Part shown: piece after piece, positions 8,035 to 15,592 of the stretch
How the letters are laid out: the number at the start of each line of letters is the position of its first letter
Position numbering within the stretch: the first letter of the stretch is position 1
Assembly (NCBI GenBank): GCA_002317135.1
Contig: DCIX01000025.1
Span: 62,001 to 126,000 of the forward strand
DNA from: Bacteroidales bacterium UBA1715
GTDB lineage: Bacteria; Bacteroidota; Bacteroidia; Bacteroidales; UBA1715
Direction: 5' to 3'
Length of the DNA: 64,000 bases
Notes under the pieces: generated by a model
What the model was told of the DNA's origin: nothing
The model's input: only the letters and a program-made list of their open reading frames with translations
The model's database searches: none
Made by a program: the position numbers and the translations under genes

Positions 8035-8349
8035 TTATTTACCTGCTTGAACAAGCGTTACATCGTTGTCGGCAAGTTTAGTGTCGTCAGCATTTGCTAC
8101 TTGAACACCAATACCCCACATTTCAACGAATTCAGTTTCGAAGTTGCCTACGCGTTTAGCACCTCCAACTGTAAGTTCGCCACCTTTTGCACCTTCAGCA
8201 CGAATTGACGCTAATGTAGCTGCGTCATCTGCCATTTTACCTTTGCATGATGGACTCATGTAAACACGAAGAGAACTTCCAAATGCTTTTTTGAACTCTT
8301 CTTTTAACTTGCGTACTGTTGTACGACCACTGATTTTTAAATCTGCCAT
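8035..8349 (-). CDS. Small two-repeat protein, 104 residues
   Basis: The protein is two diverged copies of one unit. The first (about 9-50) has the pattern V-KLKEEF-KAFG-SLRVY then K-ADDAATL; the second (about 64-102) has V-NFETEF-EMWGIGVQV then KLADNDVTL. Each unit looks like helix, strand, D-D turn, helix or strand. It ends shortly after in QAGK. There is no signal peptide or membrane segment. The family seems familiar from other Bacteroidales genomes as an unnamed protein, but I cannot name it. It follows the 52-residue basic gene by 36 nt in the operon and precedes a strong hairpin. Confidence 0.7.
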   Translation of the reverse strand: MADLKISGRTTVRKLKEEFKKAFGSSLRVYMSPSCKGKMADDAATLASIRAEGAKGGELTVGGAKRVGNFETEFVEMWGIGVQVANADDTKLADNDVTLVQAGK

Positions 8350-8385
8350 AACTATTTATTTTTATTATTACTTTTTTTATTTTTC

Positions 8386-8544
8386 TTATTTCTTTTTTTT
8401 GCTTAAAACAGAAGAATTTTTCTTCTTACCTGTTGTATCTACAATACCTAAAGTGGCTATTTTGAGAGCTTTTTTAACCGCCTTAACATCTTTACGGCGA
8501 TCGTCTAACAAACCACTATCTTTCCCTTTTGTAAAAAATCCCAT
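8386..8544 (-). CDS. Small lysine-rich protein, 52 residues
   Basis: A short gene lying between the 88-residue basic protein (6 nt away) and the 104-residue repeat protein (36 nt away), all on the minus strand. The product begins MGFFTKGKDSG, has a LLDDRRKDVKAVKKALKIATLGI central part that fits one amphipathic helix (broken here for length: DDRRKDVK then KKALKIAT), and ends in a lysine tail. Its position in a close-packed operon is the main support. No function can be given. Confidence 0.6.
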   Translation of the reverse strand: MGFFTKGKDSGLLDDRRKDVKAVKKALKIATLGIVDTTGKKKNSSVLSKKKK

Positions 8545-8550
8545 CTTCTA

Positions 8551-8817
8551 TTATTTAAATAATCGTTTTAATTTATTCTTGAAACTATTTTTAGCCTTTC
8601 GAGCCTCTGCCATTCGAGCAGCTGCTGCTTTTCCTTCTTTTGTTCGTTGGTCTAAATGACCATCGGCACGACGTGTAGAAGACGAGGATTTTTTAATAGC
8701 TGGTTTTGCTTTTGTTGTCTTTTGAGCAGCACGTGCCTTTTTCGCACGTTCAACCATTTCTTTATATTCTTTGGTACGTTTGTCAACTTTACCAGATGCT
8801 GTTTTTTGTATTGCCAT
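8551..8817 (-). CDS. Basic protein with internal duplication, 88 residues
   Basis: A very basic protein made of two related segments: SGKVDKRTKEYKEMVERAKK near 8-27 and DGHLDQRTKEGKAAAARMAE near 52-71, each followed by an alanine/lysine-rich stretch. The shared core is (S/D)G-(V/L)D-RTKE-K. The linker between them is rich in lysine, serine and threonine, and the tail is LKRLFK. Composition suggests nucleic-acid binding or packing against an acidic partner; the TerB-like protein encoded 18 nt upstream is strongly acidic and would be a natural partner. That pairing is inference. Confidence 0.65.
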   Translation of the reverse strand: MAIQKTASGKVDKRTKEYKEMVERAKKARAAQKTTKAKPAIKKSSSSTRRADGHLDQRTKEGKAAAARMAEARKAKNSFKNKLKRLFK

Positions 8818-8835
8818 AGTCCTATAAATTAATGG

Positions 8836-9240
8836 TTATTCTTCTATTATTAAATCTTCTTCTTCATCAACAAATTCATCAAGTATTGAACTTGCCGTAG
8901 ATTCGTCAACACCAAGAATTTCTGCAAAAGCAAAGAAATTTTCTACTTCATCGTTTGCCAAAAAAGCATCTGCACACATCATTTGCAGACACAATGTCAA
9001 TACCCCTTCTTTTTCTTCGGGATCGACTTGTTTAGCAGCTTCTTCAAGACATGAGGACAATTCATCTTCTGTCATTTTTTCTGTTGCCTTTATTGCACTT
9101 TCCAAATCGGAGCATAATGTTTTTACTTCAAGAATTTCTCCAACTTGTGCAACAAATTCTTTTTCAAATTCATCATATTCTCCATCTGCCCATACCGCAG
9201 CCGAAAGAAATGACGACAATGTTTTTGAGCTTGTTTTCAT
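8836..9240 (-). CDS. TerB-like acidic protein
   Basis: A 134-residue all-helical, strongly acidic protein with the TerB pattern: AAVWADGEYDEFE near 14-26 and, in the second half, LCLQMMCADAFLANDEVENFF near 83-103 (quoted as MMCADAF then NDEVENF). The paired acidic loops, D-G-E and A-D-E, are the metal-binding-like features of TerB domains, which occur in tellurite-resistance operons and in many stress and phage-defence loci. The end is a run of glutamate and aspartate. It is the second gene of the operon, 12 nt after the OmpA-domain protein. Its role in this operon is unknown. Confidence 0.75.
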   Translation of the reverse strand: MKTSSKTLSSFLSAAVWADGEYDEFEKEFVAQVGEILEVKTLCSDLESAIKATEKMTEDELSSCLEEAAKQVDPEEKEGVLTLCLQMMCADAFLANDEVENFFAFAEILGVDESTASSILDEFVDEEEDLIIEE

Positions 9241-9252
9241 CTGTTTATATAT

Positions 9253-10173
9253 TTATTCTATTACTATAAATTCCGTTCTTCTATTTACGTTCGATTCTGG
9301 ATTTACGGCATCTTTCAATTCGCTGCTTCCCTTTCCTTCCCACTGTAAACGGTCTTGGGAAATTCCTTGAGAAATCAAGAAATCAACAGCTGCTTTCGCA
9401 CGACCCTCCGAAAGTTTTTGATTAAATTTAGCATCACCTTCAGCAGATGTGTGACCAACAATTTTCAATTTAATTTGTTGTTGTTTACCCATCAATGTAG
9501 CTAAATCATGAAGTACAAACTTTGATGCATCCGACAAATCTGTTTTTCCTTTTTCAAACTCTGCTGCATTAAAGTTCTTTTCTATTTCTTCTATTTGTTG
9601 TACATATACCGTATCAACTACCGTTACTATTTTCTCAATAACTTGTGGTTCTTTATTACAACTACGCATTAACAACAAGGCTAAAATTGCAATCACAATT
9701 GCAGCACCTATTAAAATCCATAACCAAGTTTTTGATTTAGTTGGTACAGGTGGAACATAGCCATTAAGATATTCAAGACGCCAACCGCCTTTTTCTCCCT
9801 TTACACCTTTTTCAAATTCGGCAATTTCTATATCATACGATTTTGCATGAGAAACCAATCTATCAAAACTAGGTTTTGTCCACATGCGTACAACTGCGAA
9901 TTTTATACCATCACTAGATGTCATATATTCTTCTGGCTCAACAAAGTATCCTTGACCTTGTGTATACCATGCGTCTCCTGCTGCAACATGTTCTTGGATT
10001 TCTTTCTCCGTAAGAAAAATATTTTTTGATCCACAATCTGGATTTATCTCATTAGGAAAAGATTTCTTGAAATCCTCATAGGTTGCTTGAGGGAACATTA
10101 CTTGATACGCATTGATAATTCCCAATGCTGTTCGGTTTTGTGCTTTTCCGTAAACTCTTACTTTGCTTGGCAT
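9253..10173 (-). CDS. Single-span membrane protein with OmpA-like domain
   Basis: A 306-residue protein with a soluble N-terminal domain (1-about 145), one membrane helix at 150-169 ending MRSCNK, and an OmpA/MotB-like peptidoglycan-binding domain at about 205-305. The OmpA motifs VGHTSAEGD (239-247), SEGRAKAAVDFL (255-266) and the NRRTEF ending (298-303) are all present. There is no signal peptide, so the N-terminal domain should be cytoplasmic and the OmpA domain periplasmic: a MotB-like topology linking the cell interior to the wall. The N-terminal domain is not recognised. First gene of the operon; a GGACT-N5-GGACT box lies 58 nt upstream. Confidence 0.8.
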   Translation of the reverse strand: MPSKVRVYGKAQNRTALGIINAYQVMFPQATYEDFKKSFPNEINPDCGSKNIFLTEKEIQEHVAAGDAWYTQGQGYFVEPEEYMTSSDGIKFAVVRMWTKPSFDRLVSHAKSYDIEIAEFEKGVKGEKGGWRLEYLNGYVPPVPTKSKTWLWILIGAAIVIAILALLLMRSCNKEPQVIEKIVTVVDTVYVQQIEEIEKNFNAAEFEKGKTDLSDASKFVLHDLATLMGKQQQIKLKIVGHTSAEGDAKFNQKLSEGRAKAAVDFLISQGISQDRLQWEGKGSSELKDAVNPESNVNRRTEFIVIE

Positions 10174-10199
10174 ATTTTTTTAATTAAACTTCCACATTA

Positions 10200-10245
10200 C
10201 AAACAAACATCTTTTCTCAACCTTTTCAAAAGTCCTTTTTAGTCC
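10200..10245 (-). promoter_or_regulatory. GGACT direct-repeat box and -7-like element of the OmpA operon
   Basis: Bases 10231-10245 read, on the minus strand, GGACT-AAAAA-GGACT: two copies of a 5-mer ten bases apart, one helical turn. The same 15 bases occur upstream of the kinase operon at 14183-14197. A weak -7-like element TTTGTTTG (10207-10200) lies 23 nt from the box, the same spacing as at the other site. No good -33 TTTG is present, so the box may bind an activator. Confidence 0.55.
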
Positions 10246-10320
10246 TTTTCTAAATCTGTAAACAATCATTATGTAACAAAACCTGCCTCAAGAGCCTGAT
10301 TAAGATGTTGTAGACATAGT

Positions 10321-10450
10321 ATTATCATTTATGATAATGCAATTATATAAATTTTTCAGGGAAAAACAAACAAATCATAACGAAAAACTTATCATTTATG
10401 ATAATAAACAAGCGGTAATAAACTTGTTCATTTGAACAATTCAAATTGTT
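10321..10450 (+). promoter_or_regulatory. Cluster of palindromic operator sites upstream of the Xre-type gene
   Basis: Two near-identical dyads occur 68 nt apart: 10321-10338 (ATTATCAT-TT-ATGATAAT) and 10389-10404 (TTATCAT-TT-ATGATAA). A third dyad with the same 7-TT-7 layout, TTGTTCA-TT-TGAACAA, is at 10424-10439, and a fourth, AACAATT-CA-AATTGTT, overlaps it at 10435-10450. They lie just before the small helix-turn-helix gene and between divergent operons, as expected of autoregulatory operators. Confidence 0.65.
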
Positions 10451-10455
10451 TTACC

Positions 10456-10677
10456 GTGAACGAAGCAGATTTGTATAAAAAAATCGGACAACGAATTAAG
10501 TTTTTACGAGAGCAAGAAGGCATTTCGCAACATGAACTTGCGCTTCGTTGCGATTTTGAGACATCAAATATGTGCAGAATAGAATCAGGGAAAACTAATC
10601 TTACCGTAAAAACAATTGCCACAATAGCAAAGGCTCTGGAACTTCCATTTTATAGAATTACAGAAGGGATAAAATAG
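10456..10677 (+). CDS. Small Xre-family helix-turn-helix regulator
   Basis: A 73-residue protein that is essentially one Cro/C1-type helix-turn-helix domain: KKIGQRIKFLREQEGISQHELAL, a recognition helix around ETSNMCRIESGKTNLTVKT and a closing IAKALELPFYRI (quoted in parts). I chose the GTG at 10456; a TTG at 10432 in the same frame is also possible but sits inside palindromic operators. Such single-domain proteins act as repressors or as antitoxin-like or phage-type switches. Its neighbours diverge on one side (OmpA operon) and converge on the other (ATPase), so its targets may include the OmpA operon. Confidence 0.8.
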   Translation: MNEADLYKKIGQRIKFLREQEGISQHELALRCDFETSNMCRIESGKTNLTVKTIATIAKALELPFYRITEGIK

Positions 10678-10687
10678 ATATATAGGG

Positions 10688-11986
10688 TTATAACCGTTTC
10701 AAATAAGGAATAAAAGCATATAAAGGTACATTCACCAAATTTTCTTGCTCAATCATATTCTTCATAGAAATTCGTACAGCCTTTAAATTTGGATTTTTTT
10801 GTAGAAAAGCTTTTAATGATTTTGCATGAACATTTTCTTCCGCTTTTACTTCTATCGGGAAAACATTCATTGTACCTTGAATCACAAAATCTAGTTCTTT
10901 ATGAGCGTCGTCAGAGGAATAATAAAAAGGATTCATTTTATTGGAAATCATTTGAGTTGCCACAAACAATTCTGTGAACATACCTTTATATTCAGAAAAA
11001 ATATTATTATTAACCAACATTGATTCAGCAGAAGTGGCCGCGAGAGCACCCATTAAACCTACATCTATCAAAAAAAGCTTAAAGGCTCCCATATCCTCAT
11101 AGAATTTTAATGGCATCTTAACAACAGAAACTCTATTTACTTTATATATCAAACCTGCATCAATGAGCCATTGAATTGCCAATTCAAATTCCGAGGCTCT
11201 TGCACCATGTTTTAATGCACCATAAACAAATTTTTTATTTTCTTTTGACAACTGCGATGGTATGGAATTCCAAACCAAATTGATTCGAGGAACCAAAGAC
11301 TGTGGAGCATGTTTCGAAAAATCTCTTGAATAATCAAATAAAATCTGATTTTGTAACGCCCGAACTTTAGTTAGTTCCCTAGTTTCAACAAACTGTTTTA
11401 CAACTGCTGGCATACCACCCACATAATAATACATACGCAGTAATTCTTGCAATTCAGTAGAAAGAAGATTTAAGACTTCGTAATTTTCTTGCATAATTAC
11501 TTCAACAAATTTTGTCTTACCATTTGCTTCCAGAAACTCACAGAAATCCATAGGGAACATTCTAATCATATCAATCTTACCAACAGGAAACGAGATATTG
11601 TTATGTAAAGAAATTCCCAATAATGAACCTGCAACAGCTACAAAATATTCGGAAGCATCCTCTGAAAAGTATTTCAAAGCTTCTAAAGCTTTGGGACAAT
11701 CTTGAATTTCATCTAAGACGATAAGAGTATCTTTAGGTGTTATATCAACACCCGATATTGCCGAAAGAGAAAGTATTATGGAGTGAATATCAGTAGTATT
11801 CTCAAAGATAGAGCGTACACTCAACTCTCTATCTAGAGAAAAGAAGGCTAATTTTTTAAATTCAGATTTTCCAAACTCCTTTAAAATATATGTTTTTCCT
11901 ATTTGTCGAGCCCCACTTAAAACCAATGGTTTTCTATCTTCACTCAATTTCCACTGTATCAAATCATTATAAACACTCCTATACAT
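10688..11986 (-). CDS. AAA_14 / DUF4143 ATPase
   Basis: A 432-residue P-loop ATPase of the archaeal-ATPase-like group. Walker A is GARQIGKT at 25-32 and Walker B is LIVLDEIQ at 88-95; the middle holds the winged-helix-like segment and the second half (about 200-375) is a DUF4143 domain that ends in a PD-(D/E)XK-like strand pattern (ELDFVIQG...FPIEVKAEE). Such proteins are abundant and often multicopy in Bacteroidales; their function is not established. The gene stands alone and is preceded by four direct repeats at regular spacing (11993-12109), probably its regulatory region. Full length for the family. Confidence 0.85.
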   Translation of the reverse strand: MYRSVYNDLIQWKLSEDRKPLVLSGARQIGKTYILKEFGKSEFKKLAFFSLDRELSVRSIFENTTDIHSIILSLSAISGVDITPKDTLIVLDEIQDCPKALEALKYFSEDASEYFVAVAGSLLGISLHNNISFPVGKIDMIRMFPMDFCEFLEANGKTKFVEVIMQENYEVLNLLSTELQELLRMYYYVGGMPAVVKQFVETRELTKVRALQNQILFDYSRDFSKHAPQSLVPRINLVWNSIPSQLSKENKKFVYGALKHGARASEFELAIQWLIDAGLIYKVNRVSVVKMPLKFYEDMGAFKLFLIDVGLMGALAATSAESMLVNNNIFSEYKGMFTELFVATQMISNKMNPFYYSSDDAHKELDFVIQGTMNVFPIEVKAEENVHAKSLKAFLQKNPNLKAVRISMKNMIEQENLVNVPLYAFIPYLKRL

Positions 11987-11992
11987 AATAAT

Positions 11993-12109
11993 TACATTTT
12001 TCGTGATGAGATTTCACAACAAATATACACTTTTCGTAACAAGTTTAGTATAGAACAACACATTTTTCGTTAGGAGTTTTATACAAAAAAAATACACTTT
12101 TCGTTAGGA
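11993..12109 (-). repeat. Four direct repeats at 33-34 nt spacing before the ATPase gene
   Basis: The plus-strand motif TACA(C/T)TTTTCGT occurs four times, with its CG at 12002, 12035, 12068 and 12102: steps of 33, 33 and 34 nt, about three helical turns. On the minus strand, the direction of the ATPase gene, the unit is ACGAAAA(G/A)TGT; two copies share an extended CCTAACGAAAA core. The array begins a few bases before the ATPase start codon. It is not a CRISPR: the conserved part is short and the spacers are A/T-rich and near-constant. Confidence 0.7.
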
Positions 12110-12127
12110 ATAATTGGTATTACCTTT

Positions 12128-13528
12128 TTATTTACACCTAGGTAAATCCTTAATACGAGGGTACAATTGTTGGTTATAAATGGTATCATCATATTTACGA
12201 ACATAAGGAAGCGCATACTTCTGCCAAATGTCCATTTCTTCCTTTTCGGACCTAAAAACTCCTGAATCCTTTAACGGAATCCAAATATCATAGGTTATTT
12301 TCACAGCCAAATCATAATAACGATTAAGCGCCGTCTCCCAACAAACATATTTATTTGTCATCAAACTGTCAATATATGGTTTATACAAACTATCTATCGC
12401 AGTCTTAAAACTTTCCAAATCAAAGCCAACAGTTTTTTCAACTGATGAACTTTTTTGTTCGGTAATTATTGCATAAACAGATGCACTATCACTTGATGTT
12501 TTAACAGGAACAGATTTAATAACTTGTTCTTCTGACTCGTAATTTACCATAACCGTATCCCGAACAAATGCTCTATTACTTAACGTTTTAACAGGAATAG
12601 ATTCAACAAATTGCTCTTCTGACTCGTAATTTTCCACAACCGTTTTTCGAACAGAAGTACTATCATTCAACACTTCATTATTGTTAACATATTCAACAGT
12701 TGATACTGATGGTCGAAGTACAGTTTCTGTTTTTTTTAACATAAAAAAACAAAATAGAACAATCATAAACACAAGAAGTCCAGAAACTATTCTTCTCAAC
12801 CAATACAAACGTAATTGCTGCTGTATTTCAATAGCAGAACCATACCGTTTATCCCTATTTTCTGTAGTACATTTTTTTGTAACACCTCTATAGCAATACG
12901 GGAAGACATCTCCCATTATTTTTCCGAAAGAATATAAATCACTTCTACAATCAAGCACAACGCCTTCTTGCAATTGTTCCGGAGCAATATAGTTCGCACT
13001 GCCGGCAGGTTGTTTTAGAATTGCATGGCTATCGCTATCGGCCAAACCAAAATCAATAATTTTAACATGATTACCATTACGGGAAACAAGTATATTGCTT
13101 GGTTTTAAGTCTCTATGTATTATTTGTTTTGAATGAATATACTGCAAACCATCAAGCAATTCATTCACCACTGCAATACGGATACGCGAAGATGGATTTA
13201 AACGAAGAAATTCCCGCAGAGTATAACCTTCAACGTATTCCAGCACAATACATTTTCCAATTTTAGAATCATATTCAAAAGAAAATGCACTAACAATATT
13301 GGGATGATACAGCAAAGAAGTTAATTCATACTCTTTGCGTAAAAGATTTTGATAAATTGTTTGTTGCGCATATTCTGGCTTTAATCCTTTCAACACAAAC
13401 CATCGTCCTTGGCGTTTTGCACGATATAGACAATTAAAGCTAGCACAAGGAATTTCCACATAATCAGAAAATTCCGAACATATCAATTCATTATTTGATA
13501 ATACTATACCAGAAGATGAAGTGTCCAT
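12128..13528 (-). CDS. Membrane-anchored Ser/Thr protein kinase
   Basis: A 466-residue Hanks-type kinase with a short catalytic domain (about 20-240), one membrane helix (246-264) and an outside domain. Kinase motifs: Lys47 in FVLKGL, HRDLKPSN at 138-145 (Asp140), DFGLAD at 159-164 and APEQ at 182-185. The usual glycine-rich loop is missing; the position reads IPCASFNCLYRA. The outside part contains two copies of a 29-residue unit (NYESEEQ...SVPVKT type), reflected in DNA as an 87-nt direct repeat near 12500-12655, then a helical C-terminal region. It is the second gene of a two-gene operon behind the 189-residue protein. Confidence 0.85.
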   Translation of the reverse strand: MDTSSSGIVLSNNELICSEFSDYVEIPCASFNCLYRAKRQGRWFVLKGLKPEYAQQTIYQNLLRKEYELTSLLYHPNIVSAFSFEYDSKIGKCIVLEYVEGYTLREFLRLNPSSRIRIAVVNELLDGLQYIHSKQIIHRDLKPSNILVSRNGNHVKIIDFGLADSDSHAILKQPAGSANYIAPEQLQEGVVLDCRSDLYSFGKIMGDVFPYCYRGVTKKCTTENRDKRYGSAIEIQQQLRLYWLRRIVSGLLVFMIVLFCFFMLKKTETVLRPSVSTVEYVNNNEVLNDSTSVRKTVVENYESEEQFVESIPVKTLSNRAFVRDTVMVNYESEEQVIKSVPVKTSSDSASVYAIITEQKSSSVEKTVGFDLESFKTAIDSLYKPYIDSLMTNKYVCWETALNRYYDLAVKITYDIWIPLKDSGVFRSEKEEMDIWQKYALPYVRKYDDTIYNQQLYPRIKDLPRCK

Positions 13529-13566
13529 TCATACAAATATCACACATTTTTATGAAAAAAAGCTAT

Positions 13567-14136
13567 CTATTCGACCATAATTTCCTCCAAACCACCTTTT
13601 GTACCAAGAACGAAAGGCGTAGGAGGATTATCTTCCTGTATAAGATTATCTATATATAACGGCTCATGATGTATAAAAAAGGAACATTCAAACGTATTTC
13701 CCACTTGCAACTTTGAATTCAATGCAGAAACAACACGGAACTTTATTCCTCCTAAAAAAAGAAAAGTACATTTTCTATCTGGTTTCCATGAAACGGTTAC
13801 CGTATTTCCTTCATGTAATTCCGACGTTTTAACTGATTGTGACACAATAAAATCGGAAGCTTCCGGAGCCAAATCATGTAATTTTACGAGAAAAGCATCC
13901 CAATGCTCGTATCCTAAGAACTGTGACAAAATATTTAACGTACTCCTACGGGTCATATCTGCCCCTTCTATATATCCCCACAAACGTTTTAATGTCGTAG
14001 GACTGATAGTTACATGCATTCTCTCCCATATAACACCAACCAAAAACTCAAAATCGGAGGGTGTTCTAATTTGACGATTTACTGACTGTTCAATTTCATA
14101 CCGTAACATCAATATTTCTGGAGAATGTTTTGTCAT
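13567..14136 (-). CDS. Probable regulator encoded with the kinase, 189 residues
   Basis: A protein I recognise only as a type found in Bacteroidetes. The N-terminal 75 residues include TISPTTLKRLWGYIEG, which looks like the recognition part of a helix-turn-helix, with STLNILSQFLGYEHWDAF after it; this is why I suggest DNA binding. The second half is beta-rich (VSWKPDRKCTFLFLGG, FRVVSALNSKLQVGN), resembling a small barrel or sensor domain. It is 38 nt upstream of the kinase gene and should be cotranscribed. A GGACT-N5-GGACT box lies 47 nt before its start. It may be a regulator whose activity is set by the kinase; this is inference. Confidence 0.6.
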   Translation of the reverse strand: MTKHSPEILMLRYEIEQSVNRQIRTPSDFEFLVGVIWERMHVTISPTTLKRLWGYIEGADMTRRSTLNILSQFLGYEHWDAFLVKLHDLAPEASDFIVSQSVKTSELHEGNTVTVSWKPDRKCTFLFLGGIKFRVVSALNSKLQVGNTFECSFFIHHEPLYIDNLIQEDNPPTPFVLGTKGGLEEIMVE

Positions 14137-14151
14137 CGCTTTTATTTTTCA

Positions 14152-14197
14152 CAAAAATAAGTTGTTTTATCATTCTACCTACAGTCCTTTTTAGTCC
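14152..14197 (-). promoter_or_regulatory. Promoter of the kinase operon with GGACT box
   Basis: A perfect Bacteroidetes -7 element, TATTTTTG on the minus strand, lies at 14159-14152. Twenty-three bases upstream is GGACT-AAAAA-GGACT (14197-14183), identical over 15 nt to the box before the OmpA operon. The -33 TTTG expected 19 nt upstream is absent, which points to activator dependence. Confidence 0.6.
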
Positions 14198-14250
14198 ATT
14201 TGGAAATTCAACTCCTACGCAATACCTTTGCCGGCAAAGATTTTCATACG

Positions 14251-15591
14251 ATGAAGGAAGAACGCGACTCACTTGATTTTAGCAAAGAGCCTGTAAGCCA
14301 ACTCTTTCGCAAGATGTTCATTCCTACTCTTCTTGGTATGGTTTCGATGGTGGGGCTTAACATTACCGATGGGGCTTTTGTTGGACATGGTGTGGGCAGC
14401 GAAGCATTAGCTGCTATCAATATTGTGGCTCCCTTATTTCTTATTGCTGGCGGTTTGGGACTATTATTCGGCATTGGCAGCAGTGTGGTCGCAAGCATTC
14501 ATTTAGCAAAAGGAAATGAACACGCAGCCAATCTTAATCTTACTCAAGGTGTGATTGCAAGTGTGACTATTGGAATACTTGTCGGAAGCATTGTGTTGCT
14601 TTTTCCAGAGCAAACATGTCTATTATTTGGTGGTTCTGAAGCACTTATGCCACTTACTTGTGCTTATCTAAAATGGATTGCGCTACTTACTCCATTCAAT
14701 ATGTTCGGCATGACAGCAATGTTTATGGTCAGACTTGACGGGAAACCTGGATTTGCAGGTTTTATGAATAGTTTTTGCGCAATTCTCAACATTATTCTCG
14801 ACTATATTTTCATTTTTCCACTACAAATGGGTATAGAAGGTGCTGCACTTGCGTCATTTACAGCATTTGCCTCGGGAAATATTCCACTTGCAATTTTTCT
14901 ATTCACAAGAACAACAAAAGTTCATTTTCATCCAATAAAACTATCAAAAACAAGTCTATTCCTTTCTCTCCGGAATCTTGCATACCAGATAAAGATTGGT
15001 GCTTCGGCACTACTTGGTGAACTCGCCATTGCGTCTATTATGATTGTAGGCAACTATATGTTTATGCGTTTTCTTGGCGAAGATGGTGTTGCCGCCTATT
15101 CTGTTGGGTGTTATTGTCTGCCAATAGTTTTCATGATTGGAAATGCCATTATTCAAAGTGTACAACCAATAATGAGTTTTGCTCACGGTGCAAATGACAA
15201 AATCCGCCTCTATGAAGCAAAAAAAATCGCACTAAAGTTTGCATTACTCATTGGTTTGGGCGGAATGATATCGCTACTATTTTTCTCAGAACCAATTACT
15301 TCTATTTTTCTTGTTCCAGACTGTCGGGCACACGAATTATGCAGTAACGGGCTGCGAATATTTGCACCCGCATTCTTATTTATTGCAATAAACATTGTTT
15401 TAATTGGCTATCTACAAAGTATTGAAGCAGCAAAAGCAGCAACAATTTTCACTGTACTTCGCGGATTCATATTATCCATTCCGTGCTTTATTTTCCTACC
15501 CTATATCGTTGGTACAAACGGACTTTGGTTAGCGTTGCCATGTGCAGAATGTGTAACAATGGTATTACTTTTTATAAAAATGAAAAAATAA
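14251..15591 (+). CDS. MATE family efflux transporter
   Basis: A 446-residue inner-membrane protein with about 12 hydrophobic helices in two similar halves, typical of multidrug and toxic compound extrusion transporters, which use Na+ or H+ gradients to export cationic compounds. The family signature near the start is present: PVSQLFRKMFIPTLLGMV followed by ITDGAFVGHGVGSEALAAINI (in parts: TDGAFVG, GSEALAAIN). I use the ATG at 14251 (MKEERDS) rather than an upstream TTG. It heads a plus-strand run of five close genes. Substrate unknown. Confidence 0.9.
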   Translation: MKEERDSLDFSKEPVSQLFRKMFIPTLLGMVSMVGLNITDGAFVGHGVGSEALAAINIVAPLFLIAGGLGLLFGIGSSVVASIHLAKGNEHAANLNLTQGVIASVTIGILVGSIVLLFPEQTCLLFGGSEALMPLTCAYLKWIALLTPFNMFGMTAMFMVRLDGKPGFAGFMNSFCAILNIILDYIFIFPLQMGIEGAALASFTAFASGNIPLAIFLFTRTTKVHFHPIKLSKTSLFLSLRNLAYQIKIGASALLGELAIASIMIVGNYMFMRFLGEDGVAAYSVGCYCLPIVFMIGNAIIQSVQPIMSFAHGANDKIRLYEAKKIALKFALLIGLGGMISLLFFSEPITSIFLVPDCRAHELCSNGLRIFAPAFLFIAINIVLIGYLQSIEAAKAATIFTVLRGFILSIPCFIFLPYIVGTNGLWLALPCAECVTMVLLFIKMKK

Positions 15592-15592
15592 T

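Noticed and set aside
10688..11986. AAA_14 ATPase with the Xre gene as a toxin-antitoxin pair
   Set aside because: They are convergent with no shared promoter, and the ATPase has its own repeat-bearing upstream region.
11993..12109. Direct repeats as a CRISPR array
   Set aside because: Only about 11-14 nt are conserved, and the gaps are short, A/T-rich and similar, unlike spacers. No cas genes are near.
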